In this document: in pieces, positions 44,101 to 55,457 of the stretch
How the letters are laid out: the number at the start of each line of letters is the position of its first letter
Numbering within the stretch: position 1 is the first letter of the stretch
Assembly (NCBI GenBank): GCA_951799425.1
Contig: OX637402.1
Coordinates: forward strand, 26,529,492 to 26,593,491
Direction of reading: 5' to 3'
From: Ilex aquifolium
Lineage: Eukaryota; Streptophyta; Magnoliopsida; Aquifoliales; Aquifoliaceae
Length of the DNA stretch: 64,000 nt
Position numbers and translations under genes: made by a program
Notes under the pieces: generated by a model
Databases searched by the model: none
Seen by the model: the letters and a program-made list of their open reading frames with translations, nothing else
Told to the model about the DNA's origin: nothing

Positions 44101-47100
44101 TTGCCATCACATCGTCGACAAGCACCAGTAGCCATTAACAGCCCTAATACGGTAGAAGAATCTTTGACCAAGGTTTCAGCTGCAGATGAGAGAAAACAAA
44201 AAACGCAAGGGAAACAAGAAGAACCATATCAATGAATGTTTCCACAGTCGATTCTCTCTCTCTCTCTCTCTCTTTCATTTGGTTGGTAGTCTACTTGGTA
44301 ATAAGTAATAACACTATTTTTTTATTTTTTTTTGGGAAGGGGAGGGGGAGGGGGAGGGGGAGGAGGGAAGGGGGCTTGAACCCTTGACCTCAAGAAGGCA
44401 AAACCTTCTCAAAGTAAGGAGTACCATTGGACCAAAGGCCTATTGGTAAGTAATAACACTATTGAACTTCCATATTTTGAGGTCTTTTATGGTGGAAAAG
44501 ATGACACTTTGGAATGGATTCAGTGGTTCCCAGGTGCAAGAAAAGGAAAATCAAAAGGAAGAGGGTCAAACACACACATAGAACACAAGTACATATATTC
44601 AAACATCACTTATAGCGTAAATCATGGGGGTCTAAAACATTGTGCATTCACATTTTTACATTTCCAATGTTACATATCATACTCTCTAACTGTGCATATA
44701 AACAAGAATAATGACAAAGCTCAACAGAAGTAACCTGCAGCAATGCCTCCAGCTTGTTTTCAGAACCCGAAAGTTTGATAAAATCATGACGAGCATTAGC
44801 AATCTTCTTATGCAGGGTTGAAGTACGCAAATGCAGGATTCCCTGGAACTCCTCATCAACAAGTGCTTGCACTGCCTGCAAAAGCTCACACAAGTCAACT
44901 GTCTAACATTCTCAAGACCAAGACATGCCAAAGCAAATCCATGGGATAAACATCACTAGAAGATGATGCAATCAAGAGTACAACAATTTGCTACCAGATC
45001 ATAAATGATACCAAAATGGGTTTCATTCACATTTCACAGGAAGGGGAAAGCCAACTTAATACCCTTTACTCTTTAGGGTGACTATGGAGAGTCCATTCCC
45101 AACTAAATCATATCTACATTGGCAGTCAAACTATAAAGATCATTCCACCACCTGATGTGAAATAAAGGCCTGCTATAAAAATCGAGATTATAATACACCT
45201 CTTTTATCCAAATCCCTGCACTAAGACCACTGGAATACCCGTAAACATTTTCTCAATTCCCCTACAAAACATTTTACTGGATCTACTACAAAATACTGCA
45301 TCAGATTTGTGGGGTTCAAAATTCCTATGACTTATGTTTCCATTAACTGTTTGCAGTTAGAGATGCATAAATCTCTTCCTACCAGCATAACAAATGTTCC
45401 CTTGAAAGATTCCCTTTGCCTATATAATTTGAAATCAATAAATGGGAAATTCTAGAGGAACATTTTCCGTAGGTAACTTAATGTTTATTTTTCAATAAAT
45501 ATATTTATAATACTCCTCGTAAGAAGCTATAAGCATGTGAGGCTTCAGCATGTCTAAGAACTTTATAATCCAACCTAGGCATTTGACGAAGTTAGGCCAT
45601 GAGATTTTTGATGTTCCAATCATGGATACAAATTTAGTATCAATTTGAGCTATCTTCTGAATAAAAAGGAGATTATCAATGAGCTAAGCAGACGAGAGGA
45701 AAAAATTAGAGACTGAAGAGACCCTGCAAATGATTAAAAAGAAGCTGTCCTTCCATTCATTTCTCAATAAGAAACTTTAATCGAATCAGATCAGATCTGT
45801 GGAAAAAGAAATTCTTAGATGTGATGTCCTTGCCTACAGTTACACTTTAAACAAGTACATCAGCATTGACTGTTGAAGATGTGAAGATGAGTAATCCAAG
45901 CAAGTTTACATACAATAGCAATGTTTTGAAATCACTGTGAAGCAAATAACCATATCCATAATTTCCATACCAACAGACAAGACAATTGAGTAAAAACAAA
46001 TTGTTGCCAAAATCAACAAGAAGATGTTTATGGAGCAGTAAAAAAAATAGAAACAAATAAAAGAACGAGATCCTCCCCAGGTGGCTGCATTCCTGGACTT
46101 GTTTTAAATGCTTATGGGATTTGGAAAGAAAATACTTTCACTCAGATTTTAGGAAAAAACAGAATGGTCCATAATACGATTCAATGGGTTTCATTTGCCC
46201 GTGATGGTGAAATTCGTAAAGAAAGCAATGGACATTCGTAATAAAAAAAGATGCATATCTTCACAATAACAAACTTAGATGACAGTCCAATTCATCATAC
46301 CTTTGTCATTGTTGCAGTGACCAAAACAGTTTGAAATCCTTGGCCATCAGGTTTTGATGCGCGGTTTTTTAAAGGGCCTAGAAACTTGCGAATATCGGGA
46401 CCAAAACCACGATCAAACATTGTGTCTGCCTCATCCAACACCTACTAAGAGATTGCCATCATCATTAAGTAACGGACAACAATCAACAGTACTCTTTCAC
46501 TTTCATAAATTGGCATTTATGAAACAGTAAGACACCGAATACTCTTCTATATAAAAACATTAGGAAACCCCAAAACCAGGAAGATAATCACCAAGTATCT
46601 GATGTCACCATAAACCAAGTTGCCCTCCTCAATATGTTGAAGAACCCTGCCTGGGGTTCCCACTACCATGTCAATTGGAACATTCAACGAATCCTCTTGG
46701 GGTCTTAAACGGCCTCCACCACTTACCATGGTAGACCTGAATCGTGCATGATGGCTGACAGATTTTGCCACACGAAACACCTGCAATGCCCAGTTGATTT
46801 TAGTTGTGGGATAAGAATTCCTCATAGTGGAGCTCTAAAATATATTCATATGGAGGTGTATAAGAACCTGCTCAGATAGCTCCCTAGTGGGACAAAGTAC
46901 AACAACTCGAGGGCGTCTAGGCTTCATCAGAATACCATTTAATGCTTCATCTTCTCTCAACAACTAAAAATCAATAGACTGTAAGTATCTTTCTCTTTAT
47001 CAACACAACTGTGGGCAATTCCATTAACTAAAAGCATAAGAAAACTCATAATCAAACAGAGTACCAGATTATCTCTTAATCTAAATAGATACTTGGGCAC

Positions 47101-48435
47101 ATTTCACTTAAACTATACAATTAATGGAAGAGGTTAAAAATAAATGGTGGGTGGGTACCTAAAATTTGCCCCAGTAGAGCACATTTCACACATTTTTGTT
47201 AACTCTTGCAAAGAATATTGAAATCTGTTCTATTCGAAAAGTGCAGACAACTCCCCACGTCCTAGTTTTACCTTAAATCTGCATTTGTAGCTCTAAATAT
47301 ACCTTTGTAACCGAACAGATAAAAATTAGCCTTGAGTTTCAACCTTTTCTTTTTACTCTAATTCAAAAACTTAAATTCACAATGCAAAAGTAGCATTACA
47401 ACCTTTTAAATGCAGGCTTTTGATGTGTTTTTTTGAAGCAGATTTTTCCTAAAGGAAATTGCTCCAATTTTAGGTCTAGCCTTTTCTGCGTTTTTGGATA
47501 TGTAACAATGTATGATAGTAATCATTCATTCGTGAATGCACTTAAATTATTTTTGCTTTTTTTCAACAAGTCGCAAAACAAACAAGATTTCAGAATTTAT
47601 TTAACAAACCAATTAAATTCCAATGAATAAAAACTAAATGAAACAGAAAACTGAAATGCTTTCGATTGGGTTTTGATGCCTTCTTCCAAGCGGACTTCTT
47701 TATGCTATTGTTCCAACTTCAGGTCTAGATTTTGCTGCAATTCTGTGTGCTGTAATATGCATATATACAGGTACATGTGTAAAAAGCGCCCAGAAACTTC
47801 AATATCAAACAAATCAATTCACCAAATGAAAGTAAATCTATTGAGAAAAAATTTTGAACTTTTACCTGAGCAAGAGGTAACATATATGCGAGAGTCTTGC
47901 CAGACCCAGTGTGAGAACCCAACACCACACTCTTCCCTTCAAGTACAGCAGGTATGCCAATACTCTGAATTTCAGTAGGTACAGAAATACCCATTTCTTC
48001 TAAAGCCCCCCTGACTTCCTCACTCAACCCCAACTCCTCAAAACTCGATGCCAAAGGCTCTTTTATTTTCCTATTCTTTGACCCACCATTTTCACTCTCA
48101 TTTACCAGTGATGGCTTGGGTGTTTTGGGTTGCGGGGTTTTAACAGAGTCTTTGAGGTGTCTGAGTCTTAGTCTTTCTAAAAGCATCGAGTGTTTTACCG
48201 GTTCCACATATTGGTCTACTGTTCCCGTTGTGGAGATGGCGGTGGTGGTGGTGGTGGCGGCCGCGGCGGAGGAGGAGGAGCATAGGGGTCTAAACCCTAT
48301 AAAAACCCTGCGTTGTGGCGGTCTATGTAATGGACTGGGGAGAAAGACACGATTGACTGGAGAGAGAAGAAAGAACGAGAAGCGAGCTGAAGAGGAGAGA
48401 GAAAGAGCTAAGAGAGTTCTTCCTGTTCCTCCCAT
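41160..48435 (-). CDS. RH39: DEAD-box RNA helicase, plastid RH39 type
   Basis: Nine exons on the minus strand (high to low): 47866-48435, 46868-46963, 46592-46780, 46301-46441, 44735-44875, 43296-43438, 42080-42209, 41924-41972, 41160-41653. All introns are GT-AG and the total is 650 codons. A Ser/Ala/Thr-rich transit-like N-terminus (about 1-70) precedes the helicase core. The core has motif [10 protein letters not shown] (near 173-181), PTREL, DEAD at 288-291, TATMT at about 327-331, and HRTGRTAR at 475-482. A Lys/Ser-rich basic tail of about 160 residues follows and includes tandem copies of KLTKPPV. It follows Arabidopsis RH39 closely as I recall it, a chloroplast helicase needed for the hidden-break cleavage of 23S rRNA. 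The motif III variant TAT (usually SAT) is shared with that protein. Introns 5 and 6 hold SINE and TRIM insertions. Confidence 0.92.
42428..42524 (+). mobile_element. Short tRNA-like SINE in RH39 intron 6
   Basis: A tRNA-like head (GGTCCAATGGTA A-box-like, then AGGTTTTGCCTTCTTGAGG, then B-box-like GGTTTAAGTCC) ends in a C/T-rich stretch and an A run at 42513-42524. It is the same family as the unit at 44319-44447 but in the opposite orientation. No clear target duplication. Confidence 0.65.
42671..43002 (-). mobile_element. TRIM retrotransposon in RH39 intron 6
   Basis: A minus-strand TRIM of the same family as 22293-22625. In element sense: 5' LTR at about 43002-42886, a primer-binding site resembling TGGTATCGAAG just inside (42885-42875), and 3' LTR at about 42784-42671. 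Shared LTR blocks are GAGCTTGTATCC-like, GTTGGTTTATA-like and GATGCTCT-like. It is more diverged than the copy in the S1-domain gene, and no target duplication is clear. It lies in the same transcriptional sense as RH39. Confidence 0.75.
44303..44463 (-). mobile_element. Short tRNA-like SINE in RH39 intron 5, with 16-bp target duplication
   Basis: The element is about 44319-44447 on the minus strand. It has the head GGTCCAATGGTAC and B-box GGGTTCAAGCC, then a C/T-rich stretch and an A-rich tail. The direct repeat AAGTAATAACACTATT is at 44303-44318 and 44448-44463. A (TC)n tract lies just upstream at about 44248-44272. The family also occurs at 42428-42524. Confidence 0.85.
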
Positions 48436-49337
48436 TGCCGGTTGTTCGTTTACTTTGGATTTCCTTGTAGCACTGGTGGAGGGTGGTGATGCTTGGGAAG
48501 ATGATCCCGTCTGGGTTTTGATAACCCCACCCGTTAGATGGATTTTTATGAAAGAAAAAAAAATAAAAAAAAAATATTTGTATTTGGTCGATATGAAAAA
48601 TTTATAAAAAAATATACATTCTATTATTTAAAAGAAAGAAAAATTATAAAAAAAAATTAATTTTTTAAATTTTTTTTAATTATTAAATTAATCTAAAGGA
48701 AAAGAAATATTTATTATAATTAAAAATTAATTTTTTTTTAAAAGGTGGCTCATAATTTAATTTTGGGACAAGCATCGGTAGAAATGTCTTTAGGCCAAAT
48801 TATATAATTAACAAAATCTATATCAAGATTTTTTAAAATTAATAATTGAAAAAATATTTTTAAAAAATAAAGATAAAATGGGAAGTTGGTTATAGATCAC
48901 AAGTTTTTTGCATTTCCTTATATTTTTTACAAAAAAAAAAAATTTGGTTAATTATGAAAAAATCTAAGCATAAAAAAAAATATTTTTTTCTATCGTTTTC
49001 CATTTTATGCTAACCAACCAAACACATTAAAATTTAAAAAAAATTATTTTTCTTACATTTTCTACTATTATCCCGCTAAACAAACAAACCCCCAAAAAAA
49101 AATCCCTCTTTTTTGAGAGGGTGTTATTCTAGTGTCCAAACATAACTTTTTGTGATACTTTTCTTATGAATAAAATATCAATGATATTATTCTTACTAAT
49201 TTTCTTTATCAATATGGGCGTATTGAAATCACAGTAATTGATTCAAACATTTTTTTTTCTTGGTCAGGAAAAAAAATGGTATTTCTCAATCAGTCAAAAA
49301 TTGGTTAATTAGAGCCTAAATTCACCTTATCCGAGTA
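48436..49337. other. RH39 upstream and AT-rich intergenic DNA
   Basis: The promoter-side region of RH39 (minus strand), with many A/T runs from 48550 on and no other gene. It contains AAACAAACAAACC and similar MITE-end-like motifs near 49078-49092 that could not be bounded. Confidence 0.5.
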
Positions 49338-49576
49338 AATATTAAGGGTAACAGTTACACTACATCAACATTACTACGTGGTGTAACCCTCCAATATTAA
49401 TTAAATACATGGACAAGATGACCTTACTTCTTCTTTTTTATATAGGTGATTATTATCCTACGTGGAAGGGTAATTATTTGAATTAGTGGAGTCTATTTTT
49501 CCTATTTAGTTAGTTAATATTGGACGATTACATCATGTGATAATGCTCACGTAGTATAACCATTACAAGCAATATT
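49338..49576. mobile_element. MITE with ~40-bp TIRs
   Basis: The left end (from 49344, GGGTAACAGTTACACTACAT) pairs with the reverse complement of the right end (to 49570, CTTGTAATGGTTATACTACG) over about 40 bp. The element is about 227 bp and non-coding. The 6-bp repeat AATATT occurs at 49338-49343 and 49571-49576, a possible target duplication. It resembles the element at 8876-9105 in its GTAAC-type ends. Confidence 0.65.
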
Positions 49577-50650
49577 TACTCCACCTTATCCCTACTTTTG
49601 TCTCCTTGCATAAGATTCTCTGCAGTTGTGGGGGCATGTTTGTTACCCCCCAGTGGAGAGGTAATGTCCCTTCTCTTGCTTGTATTGCCACATTGTGGGC
49701 TGTCATATTTGCAGTTCCCCTGATGGCCTTGAATTGGATGTTGGGAATTCATTTTGCATAGTCTCAAATGTCTTGCAAGATAGGCTCAAGTGATTGACCC
49801 TCATTAGGTGTTGTTTTGCTATCTCTAAGGTCTCTTGTAGTTGGTCCAATAGTCGATTCTCAATTCTGTTCACCTTGCGACAATCAATGTTGATTTTCAA
49901 ACGGGAGGACTCCACAAGCTCCATTTGCTACCTTCCAAATAAAGAATTAGATTTTTGGCCATGTTTGAAGTTGTCATATCATCTTCCAAAGCCCTTGGGG
50001 AACACTTTATGAGGTTGAGGCAGTTGAGTTTCTTTGTCCACACTTTATAGTTTGAAGTTGCAAATGGTATCCACTCCTTATAGAGTAAAAGCCGTTCTTC
50101 GAATATGCCCTTCTCACCCTATCATTTTGTTGAGTTTGGCTGAGAGAGATTGCTAGAATGTCCCTAGCAATATCAGCTGGAAAAGTAGACAGCACCAAAT
50201 ATAGGTTCCATCTATTAAGGGGGCATTGTTATCTGCCCTTGCACCCTTATGATGTCCATGTCCAAGAACCTAGCCATCTTCCCAGTAATTGAACTGACTT
50301 CCATCCCCTATGTGCCAGTAACATTCTTTGGATAGTAAATCCCTGTCCTCCACTATACTTTTCCAGATCCATGAGCTAGCAGCTTTGGGTTTTAATTGCC
50401 ACAATGATTGCCCTGCGTAGTATTTAGCTCTGAGGACTTGGGCCCAGAAAGATTGTAGACTCTGAACCAGCCTCCATGCTTGTCTAGCTACCATGGCATT
50501 ATTGAAGCTCTCCTTGCCCCCAGTTCTTCCAGTGAACTCCTCTTTCTCCTGAGGATTAAACCTTCTTACACTTGAGGTTATCTCTTGGCAGAATGCCTTT
50601 GAGTTATTGTTGTCTCAACTCCCAATTAAAATACTAGCTAACAAAGAGCA
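49577..50650 (-). pseudogene. LINE fragment (reverse-transcriptase end and zinc-binding region)
   Basis: Broken minus-strand frames typical of a LINE polyprotein. At about 50650-50270 there is the reverse-transcriptase end (MVARQAWRLVQ, LRAKYY). Near 50198-50060 there is the linker found before the zinc-binding domain (FPADIARDILAISL and NGFYSIRSGYH). Stops and frameshifts separate the pieces. It is not in the same frame state as the LINE at 14360-16128 and carries no A tail or target duplication that I can see. Confidence 0.7.
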
Positions 50651-51406
50651 AGGGGCTCCAAGCCTCCAACGTAATCAGCTTTGCATAATCGGCTAAAGGA
50701 GGACCATAAATCCACTCCAATAACTTTGAAATTGCCGGTTCCAACTCTGGATGGGCAATAGAAATCTCTAAAATACGCATGTGCTCCATTTTAGAGGCCA
50801 GGCGTTTTCATCAGTACATGAAGATAGGTAATCAGATTCATGTTGTCCAAACTTTTAAACACCCCTGACCTTAATTTTGAAAGCTTCTTCACCTCAAATT
50901 TACCACGCATTGTTGAGAGGGATATAAGATATTTTCCAATGTAAGATATACAAGAAAACGGCCACCATGATGAATATATAAATACATATACCCTCACAAA
51001 TCAATATATCATCCAATAACGCACATTAATGCACCATCAAGAATCTAATAGCTGAATGGACAATTCAAAGGTGAGAAGTATAGCCACATTGGAATGATGC
51101 TTAGAATACAACATTTATTGAGAAAGCAGTGAGACAAATATGTTCAGAGTGATGTGAAATAGTACTTTTTATTCCATGAGTTTGTTAGCATTTCCATGAT
51201 GCTGGGAATACAATGTGGTAATACAACAGAACAACAAAACAAAAAAGATAAGTAAAAAAATAATTGCTCAAAGCAAATATTAAGCAATCGCAGTTCTTAC
51301 ATCTCAATAATCATTAGTTTGTTCTCTAACAAGTTCAACCATATATGTTCCTCAAATCATGACCCAGGAGGTTACATGCTTCGATTTTGGGATCAAAAAG
51401 GAAAAA
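50651..51406. other. Intergenic, no gene
   Basis: AT-rich, no supported feature. The last few hundred bases are probably the 3' UTR of the HGPT gene. Confidence 0.5.
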
Positions 51407-53848
51407 TCACTTGTACAATTCAGGCTTCAAGACCCCAACAAAAGGCAAGTTTCTGTATAGCTCAGTATAATCAAATCCATAACCCACAACAAAATAATCT
51501 GGGCACTGCAAGACAAGAATATGAACAGTGAATCATTTTTCACAGTTGGTCAAAACTCAAAAGCATTCAATACAAGGTCAAGTGATTCTGAATTAATGAC
51601 AGTTACAACAAGCACTTTAACAAAGACAACCAAAATGAAGTCTTGGAAGTAGGGGTGGTAAGTGTCCCCGCGACACAACCCAAACATGGAATTAGTAAGT
51701 TTGGATTGCACCTAAATGGTTAGTCCTAAAAACCTCCAACCATCACTCAGTCACTCTATCTCTTTCCCTCTCCCTCCCTTGTCGACCATGTATGACTCCC
51801 CCCCCCCCCCAAAAAAAAAAAAAAACACCTGGCTAGGTCCCTCACGTACCCATCCACCGATCACCTAGTAGGCCCCCAACCCCTGTCAGCCACCCCCACA
51901 CATGCAAACACACACTTCGATGGGAAGGAGATGGAAAAAGGAAAGAGTGGTCCCAGTCCACTACTGCAATCTGAATCCAACACGCCATTTATTTTTTTTA
52001 GCCATGCTGAATTAACATCCAAGTGGGTTCTATTCTCTTCAATGAAAAGGAACTGAACAGATTTGGCGGAGTGTCCGCAGAGGTTTAAATTTGGGTGGAG
52101 GTGTCTTATAACAGTGGTGGTAAATGGTAGGTGGCAAATCATCCATCAACCCATGCCACACCAAGGAAGTGAAAGAGATTTCTAAGAGAGAGAGATAGAT
52201 CACCTCAAAGCCACAATAGAACTTTCCGTCACCCACAAGCTCAAAATTGACCTTTCGTCTTGATGGTTTATCAAGAAGAGTGCACACAGATATGGAGGAT
52301 GCTCCCTTAGATTTCAAGTGAGCAATGAGACAAAATAATGTGTTTCCCGTATCTACAATGTCCTCAACCTGAGCCAAAGAAAATATCAAAAGTATATGGT
52401 AGAAGATAAGTTGGATATCAGATAAAGAATACAACACTGAGGAAAAATTTTACACGACTACTCGATATCAAAACAACTCAACAGAGTAATAGAAGAAAGT
52501 GGCAGCCATCATTGTTAACTCTGTCTAGTATTAGCTCCAGTGTGGTAACCTCTGAGTCTCAATGCACCGGGATTGGGCAGTCACATTGTCTAGTACTAGT
52601 TCCAACTATTGCATGGATTTGAACTTCATCAAATAAAAAATAAATAATTTCCACCTAATTTGTCTAGAAGATGGCCCACATGTTTGGAGTTAGAGTTGGT
52701 GGATGGAACAAAAACAACAACAACTATTGCAATTACATTGCCTTTCAGTTCCACTAGCAAATCTTTTAAACAACTAATAGCCCCTTCTTTGCCACAAATT
52801 AAATTCACACACTTAAAGGTGTCTTTGCCATTTAGTTATATTATATTTAATGTATCTACTTATCTATGCATCTTTGAAGACGAATACCTTCGACTTGAGA
52901 TCAACCATGATTATTCAAGGGTATCAAACTCTATTATCTGCTTAACTGATGATAATTTGTTGCTCATGTTTTGTGTAGGTTCATTTCTTAGAACTGCAAT
53001 GTACACATTATGCTAAAGGAAGAAAGTGGTTTGAGATATTTTTTTTTTCATTCTTTTTAAGTATCAATATGATTTCACATGTTCGATTAAGCCCCATTTA
53101 AAGTTAAGCTGGTTTCGATCACCAAAAATTATACTCCACATTCACCAGCACATTTAAATTTGTAAAATATTCACTTGCAAAGAATACAAACAAAGTTAAC
53201 AAACATATTCGACATGGAAGAAAATGCATTACCAAAAACACCAAGTTATGCATTCTGAAACACACTTTTTTTTTGGTTCAACGGTCATGGGCCAGCTTAA
53301 GCGTCAACTAATCCCCGGTCAAAGGGAGGCCATCCGCAATATTCACGAGGGATAAATCCTCATGGCCTGAAATGCACTAACGCTGAATTTGGCAACAAAA
53401 AGTTTAGTTGGAATTGACTGGACGACAATTTCTTCAAAATATCTCTGTTTTTCTCCAGTTCCATGGTGCCAAACTCAGGACGAACAAAAAAAAATCGATA
53501 TAATTGAATATAGACTTGGAAAAATACCAGAATCACGTGCTTTCCTTGGACATCGAGTTTCAAATCGCACGAAATCCTCGGGGCGCAATTCGATTCGGTA
53601 CCGGACCCGTAAGATTCAGCTCTAATGAAATCGACGGTGACTGGCAATTTGATTTTTCGAACGAGGTCAGCCAAGAATAGAAATGCACCAGTGGCAACGC
53701 CAACAATGACGGGAAACGAGGAAGAAGAAGATGATGAAAGTGAACTGTTTTTGAAGTCTTGTGTAATCTGAGAGGCTAGCTCTGATATTCGTTCAGCGAG
53801 TTGTTCCTCGGTCCATAGAACCCTCTCTATATGATCATTCAAGTCCAT
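51407..53848 (-). CDS. HGPT: Hypoxanthine-guanine phosphoribosyltransferase
   Basis: Three exons on the minus strand: 53528-53848, 52204-52368, 51407-51505. All introns are GT-AG and the total is 194 codons. The enzyme transfers phosphoribose from PRPP to hypoxanthine or guanine, making IMP or GMP in purine salvage, probably in the cytosol, since no targeting sequence is seen. Visible features are [24 protein letters not shown], the PRPP-binding loop [10 protein letters not shown] at 108-117 (opening exon 2), [10 protein letters not shown] and VGYGFDY near the end, all in the order of the HPRT family. The length suits plant HGPT (about 190 residues). The start MDLNDH at 53848 aligns with the known N-terminus, and the upstream frame has no ATG before it that fits better. 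A Ser run at about 42-49 is a local expansion. Confidence 0.93.
51798..51825. repeat. C13-A15 homopolymer pair in HGPT intron 2
   Basis: A C run passes directly into an A run. A very similar C-then-A tract occurs at 63304-63337. It lies inside the intron between exons 2 and 3. Confidence 0.85.
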
Positions 53849-53879
53849 GGCTGCATAGAGAGAGAGAGAGAGTTGCACA

Positions 53880-53910
53880 GAGGGTTTACGGTGGGCTCAA
53901 AACCCTAGGG
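53880..53910. promoter_or_regulatory. Telo-box-like AAACCCTA/TAGGGTTT motifs upstream of HGPT
   Basis: AGGGTTT at about 53880-53886 and AAACCCTAGG at about 53900-53909 lie 30-60 bp upstream of the HGPT ATG. Telo boxes (AAACCCTA) are common near the start of plant housekeeping and translation-related genes. Confidence 0.5.
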
Positions 53911-54113
53911 AATATGTGCGATAAATGGGTGATATTAAGACAGTTATGATATTTAATAATTCTTTTTGTTTGGAGAATCTTTATTCCTGAGACTGTTGTC
54001 CTGTCCACAAATAAAATAAGATTCGTAGAATAAAATAAAGTGGTTGGCAGTGTCCGTTTAGGGTCTCTATCACGAGGTAAGCAAGTAGGCCTCACCAAAA
54101 AGCTTCAAGTTCA

Positions 54114-54461
54114 ATGGGCGCCCACGGCTCGGAGGCCCAACGGGCTAACGGACAGTTCGCCCGTACACGTGATAGCGCTGAGACAATTGTTTGGGAGTTT
54201 TCTACCTTTCCAGATTTTCCTTGGACTTCTCCCTCTGATTCTGACGAAGAAGAGAATGTTGGTGTGTCCTCAAAGAAGCGCAGAAGAGATGGTTCTTCCT
54301 CACCTGATTCTTCTCTCGCCGCTGTTTTGTTTTTTTCAGCAGGGGAGAAGTTTCTCAAGTTGCTCTCTGAGACTGAAAAAGAAAGAGACGAGCTGAAAAA
54401 TGAGAACGCCCGCCTAAAGGGAGAGGTCGCTGAGCTGAAACAGCAACTTAAAAAGAACTAA
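54114..54461 (+). CDS. Small acidic coiled-coil protein, probably transposon-associated
   Basis: A 115-codon frame with ATG. The middle is acidic and Ser-rich (SDSDEEENVG) and contains a basic cluster KKRRRD. The last 40 residues form a heptad-type coiled coil (LKLLSETEKERDELKN, ENARLKGEVAELKQQL). No family recognised. It lies next to a minisatellite and an LTR-like segment related to the palindromic element, but on the strand opposite to that LTR. Extra antisense ORFs next to tandem repeats are known in Tat-lineage Ty3/gypsy elements, so this may be such an ORF. A host gene fragment is the alternative. Confidence 0.5.
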   Translation: MGAHGSEAQRANGQFARTRDSAETIVWEFSTFPDFPWTSPSDSDEEENVGVSSKKRRRDGSSSPDSSLAAVLFFSAGEKFLKLLSETEKERDELKNENARLKGEVAELKQQLKKN

Positions 54462-54589
54462 AAGCTTTTCTTCCTTGTACTCCCTTTTGTTCAATGAACT
54501 GCTAGACTTTTTGTAACTTTTGCATCTTCTTTTCCTTCTAAACGTTTGTGATTATGAATCATAGATTGGAGTTTTTTTTTTTTTTTAAA

Positions 54590-54925
54590 TATTTTATGAG
54601 CTGGAAAGCTCATCGTTTATTTATGAGCTATAAAGCTCATCTTATACTTTATAAGCTGAAGAGCTTATCGTAAATTTTATAAGCTGAAGAGCTTATCGTA
54701 AATTTTATAAGTTATGGGGCTTTTTATGAGCTGGAGAGCTCATCTTGAGCTATAGAGCTCTTTTCGTTGTATAAGCTGAAGAGCTCATCGTTTGTTTATG
54801 AGCTGAGGAGCTCATCTTGAGCTATAGAGCTCTTTTTGTTGCATGAGCTGAGTGACTCATCGTTTGTTTATGAGCTGAAGAGCCCATCGTTTGTTTATGA
54901 GCTGATGAGCCCATCGTTTGTATAA
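54590..54925. repeat. GAGCTC-type minisatellite (TTATGAGCTGAAGAGCTCATCG)
   Basis: About ten degenerate copies of a unit around TATGAGCT-RAAGAGCTCATC, with GAGCTC palindromes. The same unit, in the same orientation relative to the LTR, lies between gag and the centre in the palindromic element at 5641-5890. Confidence 0.85.
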
Positions 54926-55457
54926 AACAGATCTGAGCTACAAGGCTCGTGAATTGGTGGATGAATGTTCTAGTTATCCGAGGCGTGATGTGCATAATAC
55001 TGTGGAAATATAGTGGTTTACCGGCTGATGAGCTCGGCTAGTCCACCATTTAATAAAGGCTCTTGCTCCTTTTTCTTTATTGACGATCAATCAAGCTTGC
55101 AGAGGGCTATCCATATTACTAGGGTTCTCTGCCCCGTGGTTGGGGTAATGTATAGTATTTATAATGTCTTTCCTAACTCTAAGGGATTTACACCGAGATC
55201 TTTGCCCTTCATCCATGAGATTTCCCTTTATTTTGGGAGAAAATCTTGGTCAATTGAGTGTTTTACGCCTGAGACGCCGCTTGGCCATTGTTTCGATGGT
55301 GCCAGCTGTTATCCAGCTGCTTCCTTATCGCTTCGGTTATTATCTCGCTTGGGAGGAGCTCGAGTTTTAGTCCCCTGAGCTCTGGAACCCTGAACTGACC
55401 TCCCGATCTGATCTTATAGGCTGAACTCATACTTAGGGTTGATTTTGGGTATCATCA
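54926..55457 (-). mobile_element. Diverged LTR fragment related to the palindromic element
   Basis: Similar along most of its length to the right LTR at 7187-7771: shared blocks include GAGCTACAAGGCTCGTGAA, GAGCTCGGCTAGTCCA and AAGGGATTTACACCGAGATC-like sequence, then GGTATCATCA at the outer end (55457). The inner LTR end, primer-binding site and gag are missing. Instead the minisatellite and the coiled-coil ORF adjoin. It is more diverged from the palindrome LTRs than they are from each other, so it is an older relative. Confidence 0.8.

Noticed and set aside
48116-48607. A 163-codon plus-strand frame opposite RH39 exon 1
   Set aside because: Antisense shadow of the transit peptide and first exon; Val/Ala/Glu runs come from the GCC/ACC repeat.
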